From NCBI GenBank assembly GCA_034440635.1, contig JAOTON010001525.1, positions 310,001-374,000 of the forward strand: a stretch of 64,000 bases of DNA, written 5' to 3'. The DNA is from Lepas anatifera (taxonomy: Eukaryota; Arthropoda; Thecostraca; Lepadidae). Of this stretch, positions 9,787 to 24,078 are shown piece by piece (position 1 is the stretch's first letter; every line of letters starts with the position of its first letter). The notes under the pieces were generated by a model. That model was not told the origin of the DNA. It did no database searches and saw only the letters and a list, made by a program, of their open reading frames with translations. A program made the translations under genes and the position numbers.

Positions 9787-12564
9787 CTGTGGCGTAAACT
9801 AGGGGCCCAAGCCCCCAAAATGTCCGAGTGCCTAAAGCCGGAGGGTGTTCCGAGGCAATGGCGGGGGAGGTTTAAGCCCACCGCCTCGGCTTGTGCTCCG
9901 ATCAGTCAATACGCATCGATACCACGTTTTGGAACGGCGGCCGGTGATTCCTGGGTGTTGGGTGGTCTGACGTTATTGGTGTGCTTCTCGTGGAATAAAA
10001 GTGACCCAAGCCACCCATTTGACTTTCCGCCAGGTAAACAATACCTGATGGTATTTATACATGGCACCTACATACATTTTTATGACTCAATAGTTTTAGT
10101 AGACTTAGCACTGATACACAGCTTAATAGCTGGCTCTGATTTTTACTCAACTCATCGTACTAAGGCGGTGTGTCGACTCCCGCTCAGCTCAAATTCAGAT
10201 GTGAGTCGATTCGAGTCGGCTCAAAATCGACTCTGACTGTTTCTAATATGATGGACTTAATAAAATGGAGTAGCGGGTCACGAGCGGTAGCAGCTTTTAA
10301 CAGGATTAAAGTTCGCAGACAGAAAATGCAATCAGGAATATTTTGGGAGTTTTAATCCTAGGAATGATCTCTCTGGTATATTGAAATTAGATTTATACTT
10401 GACAAAAATGAAACTTAGTGGACGCTAAAGAAGATAAAAAGATTTTGCCGTACAGAACAAGAGAGATATTAATCAAATCTGGTTTGTCGCGGTGACATTT
10501 TTTGTTGTTGTGTGATTTCGTTTGCTTACCTGTCTGAAAAACAGCTAATTTTGGATATAATATACATGTAAACATCAGAATTAAATAAAAAGGAATGCCA
10601 AGCTATTTTTGCTAGAGCTTTCGTGGCGCTTTATAATGCAAACTTCTTTATCAGCTGAGTGTTTCCAGCTTTCAGAAACATCGAACCTCTGCAGGGAACC
10701 AAGTTTTGCGGTACCATGACACCAGTTCTGCCATCATGTCAGAAAAAGTCACCGCTACAGCGCCAGTGTGATTCAGACGCGGTCCGCCCGGCGGCGCTGC
10801 GAACGTGACAGTTCGGGAACATCCTGTGGAGTGTAGATGTCGGGAGACTGCTGCAGCCTATCAACTGCGCGGTGACAACACTGCCCTGGGGTCGGTGAAT
10901 CTTACTTAGCTGTCGACACCCGGAGGATGGACGTCTAATTGACTCTCCTCTCAACATGAAACCTCTCGGTTCGTTCGTGATATAGAGAGGATGACCATCG
11001 AGGGGGGAACACGTGTGAAAGGCTTGACAATATAGAATGAGATGACCTCGGCATGCGATCGATAGTATTGAGTGCCAACGTCACAAAGGAGAACCAGCCC
11101 GACGTTGCTTTGGTGAGAACGCATTCAGCGTGGAAGGATGAATAGTTCCAAACAAAAATTGTGATCAGGAGCAAAACGAATGCTGACAAATGGTATCCAC
11201 CCCTGAAGATATATCCGGTACTCTTCCCCTCCCTCTTACCCCTGATTGTGAGAGCAGGTCGGTGTGACCTTGGCGTGATATTCATGTCTTGTAAGCGTCA
11301 GAATTATATTTCAAACAATACCGTCGCAAATGTGTTTGGATTTCTTATTCATACCGCTCATAATTCCACCAACATCGGGTCTTGTGCCTCGCTCTTCAAT
11401 TGAATGTATTGCGAAAGTTGGCGTTTTCTTTATGCTGACCAGCAACAATCTAGTCTGAAAGTGCCAGCCCAAGCTGCCGTGCGATACTTACCATTCGGAA
11501 TATTTGATAAGCACCCTCACCACCTGCACTCGCCGTTCATGAGGAAATTAATATTTTACTGGTTATTGCTGATGCATGATACAGCTCAGTACCGCTGGCG
11601 GCGGAACTGGGGGCACCGGGGCTCGGTGTCCCCCCTTAAATCAGATGTTATAATACTTACCCTATGGCGTTGACTGGAAATAAATGAGTTGAGAAGTCCA
11701 TGGTGTCTCCCTTAAATTCAGACGTTCCACCGTCACTGCTCAGTACGTTTTCTTGTTCTTCTCAAAGTTGCACTGCGTACCAAAGCACGAACCACAGAGC
11801 TCAACGGAGCATGCTTCAACATTTGAAGGGGCACGTCTGCTTCCTTTTTGGTATAATAAGCTTAGTTAGAGGGTCTTAACGGCTTTCAGAAAATGACTCA
11901 ATAGCTCCTGTCCAACGAGTAATAGGTCCCAAGCAATTTAGGCCTAAAAAGGGCACTGATCCGGGCCGGGGACTAGTGTGAGGGGCTGGGGACCAACAAT
12001 GGCTGCCAGTCAGAACAAAGAAAGAGCCCTGAGCACTGATACAGCTTTAGTCTCCGAAACCTTTGATCCTAAATGCCGACGTGGTGACGTGAATATTTGA
12101 TTTTCGACACCAAAGGACAGCGTAAAAAAACACATTGTCTCCTGCAATCTATGTCCTCCCGCCGTCGAGAAGTTGGCACTGCGCGCTGGAACAAGGGCTG
12201 ACGTGATATTTTTTGTTTCCGAGACATTCCCGCGGTCTTCGCTGCTGCTGCATTTGCTGTAGATCTTCTGACACGAAGACTGTAGCCGTGGAAGATGCTG
12301 AAATGTCCAGAAAGATAGACCAACTATAATTAAGGGGGGAATGCACTTGAAATAATAGCTCCAGTAGTGGTTGATAATTAAATGCAAGGGTGGGCACGCC
12401 TACATGATTTTTTTAAACTACTAGCGCTATTTCTGCTCTCTTGGTTGGCTGAAACCACTACCACTACTGACGCTAGTTTTACAAATTGCGAAACTGCTAC
12501 CCGCCACCCCGCTCCTCCGCCATTGTGAATTTCTAATAAAATTGCTACTTTTAGTAGTGCTACA
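9787..12564. other. no gene seen
   Basis: The first bases (TGTGGCGTAAACTAGGGG) resemble a degraded hAT terminus but no partner end was found. The rest has only short frames, the longest about 150 codons at 9775-10236 with no recognisable domain. A run of minus-strand frames of 82-125 codons at 12010-12397 overlaps in several frames and shows no family signature. Confidence 0.4.
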
Positions 12565-13387
12565 TTAACACGCGCATTGACGGGGGGCGGGTACCCGCCC
12601 CTCCCTTTGGGGTTTTTTTCTGAGATATCATAAAAACTGCGGACTGTTTCTCTCATTTTTACAACTTTGGTCAAAATTCTAAGGTTAGGTCATCTCAGGT
12701 CAGGTCACCAGTACAGGTCAAGTGATCTGACCTCAAACAAGTTTAAGACAGCATAACTCGGAACAGGGTGGACTTCCCGATTGGAACTCATATCACATAA
12801 TGGGCCCACCGAGTTTTCTAAAATATGTTCCGATATTTTTATATCGATGACCTAAGGTCAGATACGAGCCATGACCTCTCTATTGGAAATACATGGAAAA
12901 ATGGTCTTAACCGAATAACTTATTAACGGATGGAGATAAAGCGTTTATTTTAACTGCATTAGATTCGCCTTGTCTTTGCAGTTCAAATGATACGCATTTT
13001 ATTTAATTTGACTTAAACCTGACCTCAGGTCAGGTCAAATACTTGATTTGATCTTGCAAGGTCATATTATATATCATTCTATTCAGCTTGCTGGGAGGAT
13101 TCATATAGTTCAAATTGTTTTGCTCTATATTTACTTGTTCAGATATAATGACAGAAAACCTTCATTTACATGTTATCCCTATGACGGCATGTTTTGACCT
13201 CTAGTGACCCTAAATGTGACCTGATAAAAAAATGGTACAAATATTTTCGATGGAAAGGTGGATGGGCTACCCAACGCTGGTTACTGCTTTTCGCTACCTA
13301 GCGTGGTTTTCGAGATCTTAGGGGGAGGGGGTACCCGCCCCCCGTCAAAGCGAAGGTGGTTCAGACCCCCGTCAATGCGCGTGTTAA
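12565..13387 (+). mobile_element. intact TTAA-type AGGTCA-rich element (copy B)
   Basis: TTAACACGCGCATTGACGGG at the left is mirrored by CCCCGTCAATGCGCGTGTTAA-type sequence at the right. Just inside lie GGGCGGGTACCCGCCC and, at the other end, GGGGGTACCCGCCCCCC. The 823-bp interior has no ORF but many AGGTCA/TGACCT motifs, for example 12682-12736 (AGGTTAGGTCATCTCAGGTC...) and 13020-13040 (TGACCTCAGGTCAGGTCA). The TTAA ends fit the piggyBac superfamily's target duplication, but no transposase is present to confirm it. It is the reference for the split copy A. Confidence 0.85.
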
Positions 13388-16300
13388 TAGCACTTCTGAA
13401 GTGGTACTTGAAAGGGTTTTTTTCGTTCCGTTGTAAATAAATTTCAAGGAAAATTACTGCTTATCTATATATTACATAATAATTAACAGCTGTATTTTTA
13501 AAATGTTGAAACGAAACCGCACGATAAATTTATTCATACAATCTCCTTTGGTTTTCTGACAGAGAAGGTATTTCTCTCCATCTCTAGATAAAGTTTTGAG
13601 GGATGGCGGTCTCTGTAACGAACTGTCGGTAGCGGTAGCGCTTCCAGATTCCCTCGAGTCTGCTGCCGGGTACTCCGCTACTTTTTGGACGGTCTGCAAG
13701 GAGCGGAGTGGTGGACTAGCCAACTAAAGTAGCAAACCACCCAGCTCTGGGTAGATGCAAAAAGACATGCAATACAAATGATAATAATGACAGCATTCTG
13801 TCATGATTATATCACCACGCTGCTTTTCTTCAGTGGAGCTGTTTGAATATCTTGTGCGAACGCACATCTCAAGTCAGAGAGGACTCAAGCACGTAAGCTT
13901 GTGGGATCACGTTGTGATTTCTGCTCTGTGTTCTGTGTTCTCCAGCAGCGTCACTAGCAGATAACTTTTCGTTCTCTAATTGTTTATATCATGCTTGATC
14001 AAACACTGAACGACTGGGCCATTCACCTCTGAACGAATGTATCGCGAACTCAAATAAATGTGTGGCATCATGACTTCAAATATATTTGTTGCAGCACAAG
14101 CTGATATATAGCGGAACACCCAGAAAAAGATAATCCAGAAGTAGCGTCCTTTGTCCCGGTTCCCTTGCATTATGCATGACTGAAATTTGACCATAATCTA
14201 GGCTTTTTTCTTTAATTGTTTACATTTTGGGAAGCACATATTTTGAAAGAAACGAACCAGGTTTTATATTTTCCTACTCTCTCCGCTGTGGCACAGAGAA
14301 TTGAGTGTAATAACAGCCATAGGTGGAAAATCACGTGTAACAAAAAAATTGATTCTATGCAACGGATAACTTAACAAATTTATGATAATCTCTCATGCAT
14401 AAGCTTACTCATGAAACACGAACGAGATACGCCACACCATCAAGGTCTGCTGCTTTCAGTTGTGTGGGGTGATAATGATGGCCAAGTGATAAAAGAGCTG
14501 TGTAAACAAATAAAATATCCGTTCGGTGGGCACAAACGAAAAAGGGGTGTGTGTGGTAGGGGGAGTTGAAGGGGTCCTCCACATTAGGGGATCTCAACCA
14601 TTGATAGATCCAGACTTGTAATTTTAGCGAAGTTAAGCTTCGCTGACTGCCTCCGACCCTCCTCGTTTTTCATGGTGACGGAAGTTCTTGCCTTTGGTAA
14701 ACTAATATCAGCCTTCGTTTTGTATTGTTTCAAGCCTGTTCCTTCCTTCTGGGCTGACACGGTCAGTGCTCTCGAACGCCATCGGCACCCGGAGCGTTCG
14801 TCGGCACCACGTCGCATCCGACAGAGGTGCATTCCAAGAAAAGCTTTTGCGAACGCGCGCCGGGCAGACAACAAAAAAGTTGAAGGTGGAGATGTCAGCA
14901 AGAAACAGCAATTTAGCACCCACACCATTCCGCCCCCATTTAATGAGCATTGAACAAGCCTTACCAGGCTGGTGCATTCGAAAGCCCAAATAATAATGAT
15001 AACAATAATCGCCCCCATTTAAGTCGGTCCCCTTCAAGGGTTGTCTCGGGCTATTCCTTTTGGATGGGGACACAGACTGACATTTTTGACAAACATAATT
15101 TTTTAAATCATATTTGGATAGCATTAGGCATTTGGGGGAAGCGTTGAGCAGTCATAACTCGGACGGTACCTTTTGGACCTCCGGTGGTTTCGTCCCATTG
15201 CGTGCCGAGAAGTGTAGTCCCGACAAACCTTTGAACCATTTTCCCAATACGGATGAAATCAGATTTTTCTGATGGAAAGTGGAAAACGTGTTGCCCGTCT
15301 ACCCGCTTCAACCCTCGTGCAGTGCTCCCATTTACCGATAAAAGACATGTGAGGCCTTCTCACGGGGCGTCACAAATGGGCTGATTCCGCCTGCGCTCCC
15401 ACTTTCTCAGGCTCGACAGCACTGACACCCTCAGTCCCCCTACCAACCAGCCTCCAACCACCAATCCGGAACCGCCTTTACCATGACGTCATGCTGGCTG
15501 TAATTTGCCTTTGCCCATAAAGGGCAATGTCAGAATTGATGGAATTCCAACTTCTTTGACAGATACAGCATACCTTAATTTGTCTTTCCTCATAGTATTA
15601 CATTCACTTTGTTTCTAAAATCGGCCCTTGCAAGATGATTTAGTTTCAATTCATTAAAAATATGTCTGTCTATAGCTGGCACTGCAAACTTCTTAAGACA
15701 TGCAACCTTCATAAACCTTCAACCTTCATAACCCTCATAGTTGCTGCAACTATATCGCTATGTGGCGTCCACTTGACGACGGGATTCCTTTTATGTGCCA
15801 GCCCCATGTAAAGAAGTCTTGCCTACGAGCTGGTCCGCACACTTCCTGTGGCGTCTTGAGTGGTTTGGACAGGTTTTGTTGTCTGCATTCAGGCGCGCCT
15901 CGGTTGCATGCTTCACAAGAATGTAGAACCGTTTCGGAATTTTGTCTTAGGAAGGCTTCCACGTATTTGAATGTGGTAATGAAGTGCCCTGAATCCTGGC
16001 GAATTTGTCTTTTGGCGCTAAAGCCATTTTCGGAGTAGGCATGTCTGTACATTTTTCGCCAGAGCTTCCATTTGAAGTCCAGTTGCATTCGCAGGTATTG
16101 CACCTACCACGCCTGTAAAATATGGGGTCAGTGAATTATTTAGGGAGATTTCATAAAACGTTATGCCTTGCCAGTTTGTTTTTTTTATTTATTTATTTTT
16201 TAAATGAAAATGCATGGACCCCGCACCTGAAATGAATTGCACCCATTTCTGACATTGCAAACACCAGTGGCTCTCGAATTGATAATACACCATTAAATGA

Positions 16301-16759
16301 TAACGATCAGAGAGAGAGCGCCGCGCCGCAAATTGACCATCTCGCTGCTATGCGGAAGACATACTGTCGAATTGATTGGAAGTGAGTATTCGCGGTAATG
16401 GATGCTAGATATTGGTATTGCGATGGCGGAGCCTAGCTGCCGAACAGCTTCCATCAATGTGAACATGCAGCGGCGGTGCAAAAATGGGAGCGCCACTTTT
16501 GCGTGGTTAGATGCTGCCAAACGTCATGTTTGCTCCGGCATACACTCACGCACACGCTTACGCACAGGCCTTCGGTTATAGCTGATGGAGGAGATGCCTG
16601 TTTCCATCCGATGGCGGTCTTACAAACAATGCTGGCAGTGAAACCCGGCAATAAAGGTTTCCATCTCTGGATTCGGCAGTTTGAGGAACGATAGTACATC
16701 CATGCAGAGTGTTGAATGAGCCAAGTGTGAAAGAAGACAGTATCAGTCTGCGTGTAGCT
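13388..16759. other. no gene seen
   Basis: Unique-looking, AT-rich sequence. Frames at 14584-15124 overlap on both strands (up to 144 codons) and a 117-codon minus frame lies at 15750-16103; neither shows a domain, a convincing splice context or a biased composition that would argue for an exon. Confidence 0.4.
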
Positions 16760-17000
16760 GCTGGGCCGAGGTGCAGTCTGGGGCGGCTGGAGTCTGGACG
16801 GCGTCTCTGGCACGTCCGGCGTCGCTGATGGCGGTCGGAGTGGAGGGGTGGCGCGGCCGCCGGCCTGCGATGGATGGCGCTACCGTCCCGATAGGGAGCA
16901 GCGTGACCGGCGGCCTTGAGGTGCCGCCGCGGGCCGGGCGCCGTCGGCACCGACGACCCACCTCCTCCCCGCCCTCTCGGCGTCCACCGTACCGGTTGCG
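16760..17000. promoter_or_regulatory. CpG-rich patch, possible CpG island
   Basis: About 240 bases of strongly GC- and CpG-rich sequence (GGCGCGGCCGCCGGCC near 16850, GCCGCCGCGGGCCGGGCGCC near 16922) in an otherwise AT-rich neighbourhood. It opens 215- and 139-codon minus-strand frames, but their arginine/proline-rich composition is what such DNA gives by chance. It could be a promoter-associated island or a GC-rich exon. No TATA or initiator can be assigned. Confidence 0.3.
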
Positions 17001-17156
17001 GGTTTTGTTCAGATTCTTGACAAGGCGGATAAAAAAGGAGACGACACAAGTGTAGAAGAGGTCGGCTTGTGGAGGTCGAGCTGGTGGAGCTGACGGAAGA
17101 AGGGAGAATTTCAGAACTGCGAACTGAAAGCACTGTACTGAAGACGTCACACCGGC

Positions 17157-17640
17157 TAACACGCACCATGGAGGGGGTTCTTAAGTAACCCCACCTATTT
17201 TGCTGTGGTGACCGGAGAACCATTGGCAGCCAGAAAAAGCTACTTGGCTACCTTTCAGAGATTTCATGAGTGCGTGGATTGATGAAAATTTTGAAAATCC
17301 TTCAATAGTTTTTTTACTTATAGGCTTGCAAAGTCCGACCTATATTTTGAGATAGCGACAATCGCGCGGCGCACCAACTCGCCTGCGCTGTAGACCGAGT
17401 GGTTAGGTCATAACGCTATATAATCGGATGCTATGTCAATCTAATCCGCATAAAGTTCAAGATCGAGGTCAAAGGTCACAGTTCAAGATCATACAGGTCA
17501 TTGACCTCAGTGCCTTCTATCAGAGGGTGTTATGGGTCAAACCCTCGTTTCCTTTAAACCTGTTGTCCATTCTCTCATTCTATGGAAAATTTTTAGTCAT
17601 TACCTGGCTGAATTAGACAAGTAGTTAAAACACGTGCAAA
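17157..17640 (+). mobile_element. truncated TTAA-type element (copy H)
   Basis: CTAACACGCACCATGGAGGGGG followed by a GGTTCTTAAGTAACCCC palindrome, then a skeleton shared with 54839 onward: GCGTGGATTGATGAAAATTTTGAAAAT, TTATAGGCTTGCAAAG, TATATAATCGGATGCTATGTCAA, and the AGGTCAAAGGTCA / AGGTCATTGACCTC cluster at 17466-17508. No right terminus is visible; homology fades after about 17600. Confidence 0.7.
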
Positions 17641-17794
17641 TTTCGGGAAAAGGGAAAACTTTCAACGGCCGGGCGCGGGCAAATTTTGTTCGATTTTTTA
17701 ATTTTAGACCTTATATTCGTAATCAGCACACCAAAATGCATCTAAAACCGATGGGGACAAAACATTCGAACAAATGTTTGCAAAACCGGCCAGG

Positions 17795-17797
<3 letters not shown>

Positions 17798-17839
<42 letters not shown>
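17798..17839. repeat. (TA)n microsatellite
   Basis: About 42 bases of pure TA, followed by an imperfect TG/TATG stretch to about 17876. Confidence 0.95.
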
Positions 17840-17850
<11 letters not shown>

Positions 17851-17974
17851 CGTGTATGTATATGTATGTATGTTAATATGTTCATTAAGCTTGCGCTGAT
17901 GAGGCTCAACACCGTTCGCGTGTTGAGGCAGCATGATGTGCCCAGCTTACACCATGTTATAGAGATAGTGACGA

Positions 17975-18060
17975 CGTATGCGGTGGCATGGAGGAAGAGT
18001 GCTCAACTTCCGCGCCACTGACCCGGGTTCAAATCCCCGGGAAGGTATTCTGTCCATACG
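17975..18060 (+). mobile_element. tRNA-like sequence (probable SINE head)
   Basis: GCGGTGGCATGGAGGAAGAGTG resembles a box A region and CCCGGGTTCAAATCCCCGGG contains a consensus box B (GGTTCAAATCC) in a CCCGGG/CCCGGG T-stem. The intervening length is about right for a tRNA with a variable arm. The acceptor stem does not close convincingly, so I prefer a SINE or tRNA pseudogene. Confidence 0.5.
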
Positions 18061-19779
18061 TCTTAGCAATCGCTGTAATATCCTCCAAACGGGATGAGTG
18101 AGAGTTGGCGACGCCATATGATTTCCGCAGACGGTGTCATTAAGCCCCAAAGCCGCTGCGAGGTCACATCTCCTTCATATGACCCGTTGATACTTCCTGG
18201 AGCACTTCAGCAGACCGGGTCTCTAACCATTAATCTATGCATCCTCATGTATGCGCTGAAGATGGATATACCTGTCTCTCCAACTAGCATACTTTGATTG
18301 CATATTTACATTTCCGTGTCGGGGATCTCGGTCCGTATGAGCCTCGGAGCAGCCATGTCGCATTCGTGCATTGTCAATGCTGGAGTGCGGCTGTATGTTC
18401 ACGGTGGCTGAGCTTCCTCTATACCGCATACAGCTGACACTGAATGACACTGAAAAGGCTCCCTTTGATATGCGTCCCGGCAGCTCGAGTAGGGGGACAT
18501 GGTCTGAGCCTGTGATGGGTGGACGCAAAATAATGATATCCTTCACGGCACTGGCGCTCGCACATATTCTGGTTCTAGCTGCCTCCACCGTAACATGAGG
18601 AGGGGGCTTTCTTATTGCCTTTGGTCTCTTATTGACGTGGAATTTTCCGGTAATAACCGGCGTGTTGGCCAACAAGAGCTTGTGATTGATACTCATTTTA
18701 TGTAACCTCAGGTCACCAGGCTGCCTTCCGGGTAACGCTCAAGTCAAGGCCCGTATTATTCAGGATATCTGGTAAATAATCTGCTATGACCTGATAGTAT
18801 GGTCATCAGATAAATCACCGGTATTTCGACTTTGATTCATAAGTCATACAGTTGCGTGGCTTATGTAGGTAACGGGTGAAGCTGGTCCAAAGAGAAAATG
18901 TCACAAAGAAGAAGCAAATGGCCTAAAGCCAATGTTGCCCAAAATGTCTAGTTTCCACTTTAAGGCGCAACTTTTGACAATATGATGGTACTTGGTTTAT
19001 TTTCTGGAATACGAGATAGACAAATTGTGTTTATATGGCACTGGGCTCATTTCCTTGAATCCGGGATGGACAATCATGTACATTTTCTCCGTTTATCCAT
19101 CTCGGACTGGTGGAGATAGGCCAAATGCCATCCTCTCGTCTTATTATTATAGCTCTCACAGCAACAGCATGGATCAACATTTAGAACTAACGGCAGACAG
19201 CTTGGGATGTTGAATTTGAGTTCAGTGTTAAACGTTACTTGCAAATTAAATTATAATTATAAAGGCTTATAAATAATAAATAAAATGACTCTGAAATTTA
19301 GTATTATTAAAAAATTCTAAAACTAGGGCACCAGAGGCAAAGACCCTCCGGAGGTCTCCAAACGCCACAGAAGGTCAACTGAGGTCATTTGGTGCTTTAC
19401 GTTCAAGCTTCGTCGGAGAGAACGCTGCACAAGGTCTAAAAAGTCGAAAATCTACTTACATTCTTCCGGAAATAACGCCATGGCTTGCTGGGTTAATTCA
19501 ACCTTGGCATGTTTGGTTTGTTAAAACATGCGCAATAAATATCCCGCAAGTTAGCAAAGCGACATGAGCTGTGTCGTAACTGTGTGCTCGGAAAGCTCGG
19601 TGCCAAGAGGCCATTCGTCACGGGGAAGCAGTATCGGAATTGAGTCAGATGCACTTTCCAGGAAGAGAAGCTTTCATTGAGACCATTGTCTGCCTTCAAA
19701 GTTTGCAAGCGCAGCACAAGGTCTAGCGCAGCGCGCAGGCCCCAGCTAAACACAGACGGGTACCACAAATTATTTTCGG
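18061..19779. other. no gene seen
   Basis: A 153-codon minus frame (18235-18696) and a 75-codon plus frame overlap each other; neither has recognisable domains. Nothing else stands out. Confidence 0.4.
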
Positions 19780-20150
19780 GTCCCTCCTGTCACCTGTGGA
19801 GCCCTGCGACCACAGCCTGGGCCCCCATGCTAATCTGGGTACCCTGTTGGTGCTCTGGGCCCTTATGGTCACCGGACCGCCGCAGAAATTACGGACTGAC
19901 TTTTGGCCAACCGGGACCTCTATAGCCACAATTAGGGCTCCCATATGGCAATCGCAACTCCCTGTTCATAGTTCTGAGCTCCCTCTGACCATATCTGAGT
20001 CATTTTTAATAATTGTGGGCCCTCCGCGGCCACGGCCCGACCCCTTTCTAATTGTGGGCCCTCTGTGGCGACGGCCAGAACCATCCTCCCTCTCTTCTAA
20101 TTGGGGGTCGCCTGTGTTCAACTGATGACTCCCTTTTGGCCTTATCTAAG
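19780..20150. repeat. degenerate GGGCCCTCTGTGGCC-type minisatellite
   Basis: Irregular repeats of GGGCCCYC followed by TGTGGCNACGGCC or TATGGYCA and an ATTAGGG/TAATTGTGGGC element, about 25-35 bases apart. It resembles the other drifted, C-run-based arrays in this window at 33.2, 44.0 and 47-49.7 kb in style. The 109-codon plus frame across it is not a gene. Confidence 0.5.
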
Positions 20151-20949
20151 GGACGTCTAATCTAGAGACACATAACTGTGGTTGTCCACAGTTGGTGTGT
20201 TAGCACCCCCCCTCGCTTTCCGTCTTCTCTTAAATAAATCTTAGATCCGGTACTGCCTGTTTCCAACATACTTTCAGGCTTCGCAAATTCACAAAGATAT
20301 TGAGAAACATCCACGGTTGATTCTTTTTCGGCAAGACCAAGCAAAGGACATGACAGAAAATGCAAATGTAAAAAATAAATAAAAATTTATCCGCTGAGTC
20401 CGCTGAGTGCTGATGCTCTCGGAAGGGGGGTGCACGAGGGCACGCGAAAACTCACAGTATCTCGTTTGTAATTTATATTGCACATTCTGCCAGCTAAACG
20501 CTCATGATAAAAGATGAGCTGTCGGTTTTCACGGGTCCTTGCGCCCTACCCTTCTGCGAACATCAGCGGTCAGCCGATGGAAAACCTGGAAACATTGGCT
20601 TGTGGTTGTACAGAGCAGGAAACAAAAGTGTCGTAAACAAATATGAGTGCCCGTTCAACCATTGTAATATGCTTAATTAAGTCCTCATAGTGTCTTTTTT
20701 CTCCTCTGTGGTTCCTTGTAAAAGTTGGATAAAGTACAACGGTTTTTAGGTGTAAAAGAACTTAAATTTTCATATTTTCATGTGTATTGAAGAAGTGATA
20801 ATACATTTGCGCTTCAATATGATGTTTGCTTCTGGAAGATAGAATGCTGACAGACTCGATACCATTGCTTGTGGCCATCAATAAGCATGGTCGCCAAATT
20901 GGACTCGTATTAGCAAAAAACTGCTGACAATGTAGTGCCCATTTTACTC
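20151..20949. other. no gene seen
   Basis: Short frames only; no repeat or RNA gene identified. Confidence 0.4.
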
Positions 20950-21204
20950 GTACAGAAGACTTCATATAGACACCAAAGATCCACCAGTAAATTATCCCTA
21001 TTTGAGGTAGGAGGCTATCCGCCCCCTGGTGACTTGCCTTTTACTAAAATTAAAAAGCTAGCGTTTGCGCGCCTCTTTACTTTATCTAGCAATGGATTCT
21101 GCATTAATGTAATTTGTACGAAAATTCTAGCTAGCCCATGGGCAGCTCGGACATTTTTAGGGCATGTTGACGGGGTTCTAGGCTGCGCTAGTTCAGTTAT
21201 ATCT
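20950..21204 (+). repeat. ~255-bp direct repeat, copy 1
   Basis: Shares with 29718-29996 the blocks ACTTCATATRRACRCC, ACCAGTAAATTA, CTATTTGAGG, TTTTACT...TAAAAAG, ATTCTRCATTAATG, TTAGCTAGCCCAT, TTGACGNGGT and CTAGGCTGCGCTRGTTCAG in the same order and strand. Copy 1 lies directly before an (AC)n/(TA)n tract and copy 2 directly after a (TA)n tract. Function unknown; perhaps a terminal part of a retroelement. Confidence 0.7.
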
Positions 21205-21216
21205 ATTTCTTCACTA

Positions 21217-22689
<1,473 letters not shown>

Positions 22690-22690
<1 letters not shown>

Positions 22691-24078
22691 ACTCGTCTTT
22701 GGAGCTGTTTTTTTATTTTTCCTTTCCAAGGTGGCCACGACGATTATGGACATCGTTGATCAGGTGGCATAGATCACTGTCTTTTACGGCTTCCAGATCC
22801 GAATCCTTTTGTCAATTTTACCTCAACACCAATTTTTGCCAGCAAGTACTTTTTTAATCTTGCTTAGTGCTTCTTTTATAGGGTACCCCATACTCCTCTT
22901 CGTCCTGCAGATCGTGAAAAATCTATGCGTGCTAGTCATTTGCTAGCATTGGTGTGTTAGCTGATTTGTTTGGTTTCGCACGTCGAGAAGGCTTTCGAAT
23001 CTCACACGAGACAGGATGCTGAAACTTTGAGATCTAATCAATTATTTGTATGCTTTTCTCCAATGGTAAATTGCAAACATTGTAAATTTTGTGGAACGGT
23101 TAGCAGCCTACCAGAAATATCTTAGTTTTGCAATGCAGAATATTTCAAACATATTCAGTACACCAATGTTTGCTTGCCACACATTTCTTTTCAGGATAGT
23201 TCAAAATCCGTGTAGAGTGGCGCTTTCGAAGGGTTGCGTCTTCGAAACTGACTTGGAAACTGTTACTTCTAAAAAAAAATGTGTGTCATCATATCTAGTC
23301 AGAATATCGAAATGTTTCAGAAAAAATCATTTTGGGGGTTTGCGTGGCAAATTTGAAAACATTATTCAACTTAATGTTCATCCGACATTTTGTAAGCTAC
23401 AAGTATCATGTAATCATTTGTTTCCAAATAATTTTCGAGACCATACCATAATTAAAACCAAGCTTTCTTAGATACCTGTGCTGAAAATTAAGAAATATTA
23501 CAAAGTTTGCATTGTAGCATTTAAGCCAAATACTCAACAGCCAACTTATTCCCAATATCGTAGCACTTCGCAGCGTAACGATCCAGATCACAAAGATTGG
23601 TAGCTTCTTCGGGGCAAACGAGATAAACTCCGTTCAATCCATTACAGCCTACCACATGGACACAATATGCATATTCAGGACGATAAGCATGCGGTAGAAT
23701 GAGCCAGTTTTGATTTCCTGATTACTTGCTCTGTTTCTCATTGTCTCGCATTAGATTCTCACTGTTAAGCCGGACCCTCTTGGGCTCTTTTTGTTCACAC
23801 CACCGCCTGGGAGAGGGGTACGATCGGACCCTTTAGGATCTCAGGAACCGGAAGTAGGTAATACGAAACGAAATAGAACGGTGCCGGAAGTGACTCACCG
23901 TCTTCTACTTTGGAGCCAAGTCTGAACCAGATCCGTCGACCCGTGGCGTCACAGTGGGCCAAAATGAGTCAAATTTAGACCAATTAGTTAGTTAAGGACG
24001 TTCTATAGGGCGTTCTGTGCAAAGCACCTTCGCCTGCCTCTAAAGTGTGTGAAAGAATTTTGCGGGAGGGGTGTTTAC
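22690..24078. other. foldback interior without recognised gene
   Basis: A 126-codon plus frame at 23091-23471 shows no domain I can name. At about 23820-23990 a GAACGGTGCCGGAAGTGACT...CCCGTGGCGTCACAGTGGGCC block is repeated in the same orientation at about 26640-26830, evidence of an internal duplication. No transposase signature such as an RNase-H-like DDE triad can be picked out. Confidence 0.4.

Noticed and set aside
9787..10236. hAT element beginning TGTGGCGTAAACTAGGGG
   Set aside because: Resembles a hAT terminus, but no matching right end or 8-bp duplication could be found.
12680..12736. AGGTCA cluster as a hormone-response enhancer of a nearby gene
   Set aside because: The same clusters recur at the same place in every copy of the transposon family, and no gene lies nearby; element-specific function is the simpler reading.
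16576..17223. 215-codon minus-strand ORF
   Set aside because: Arises from a CpG-rich patch; overlaps a TTAA element end and another long frame; no domain.
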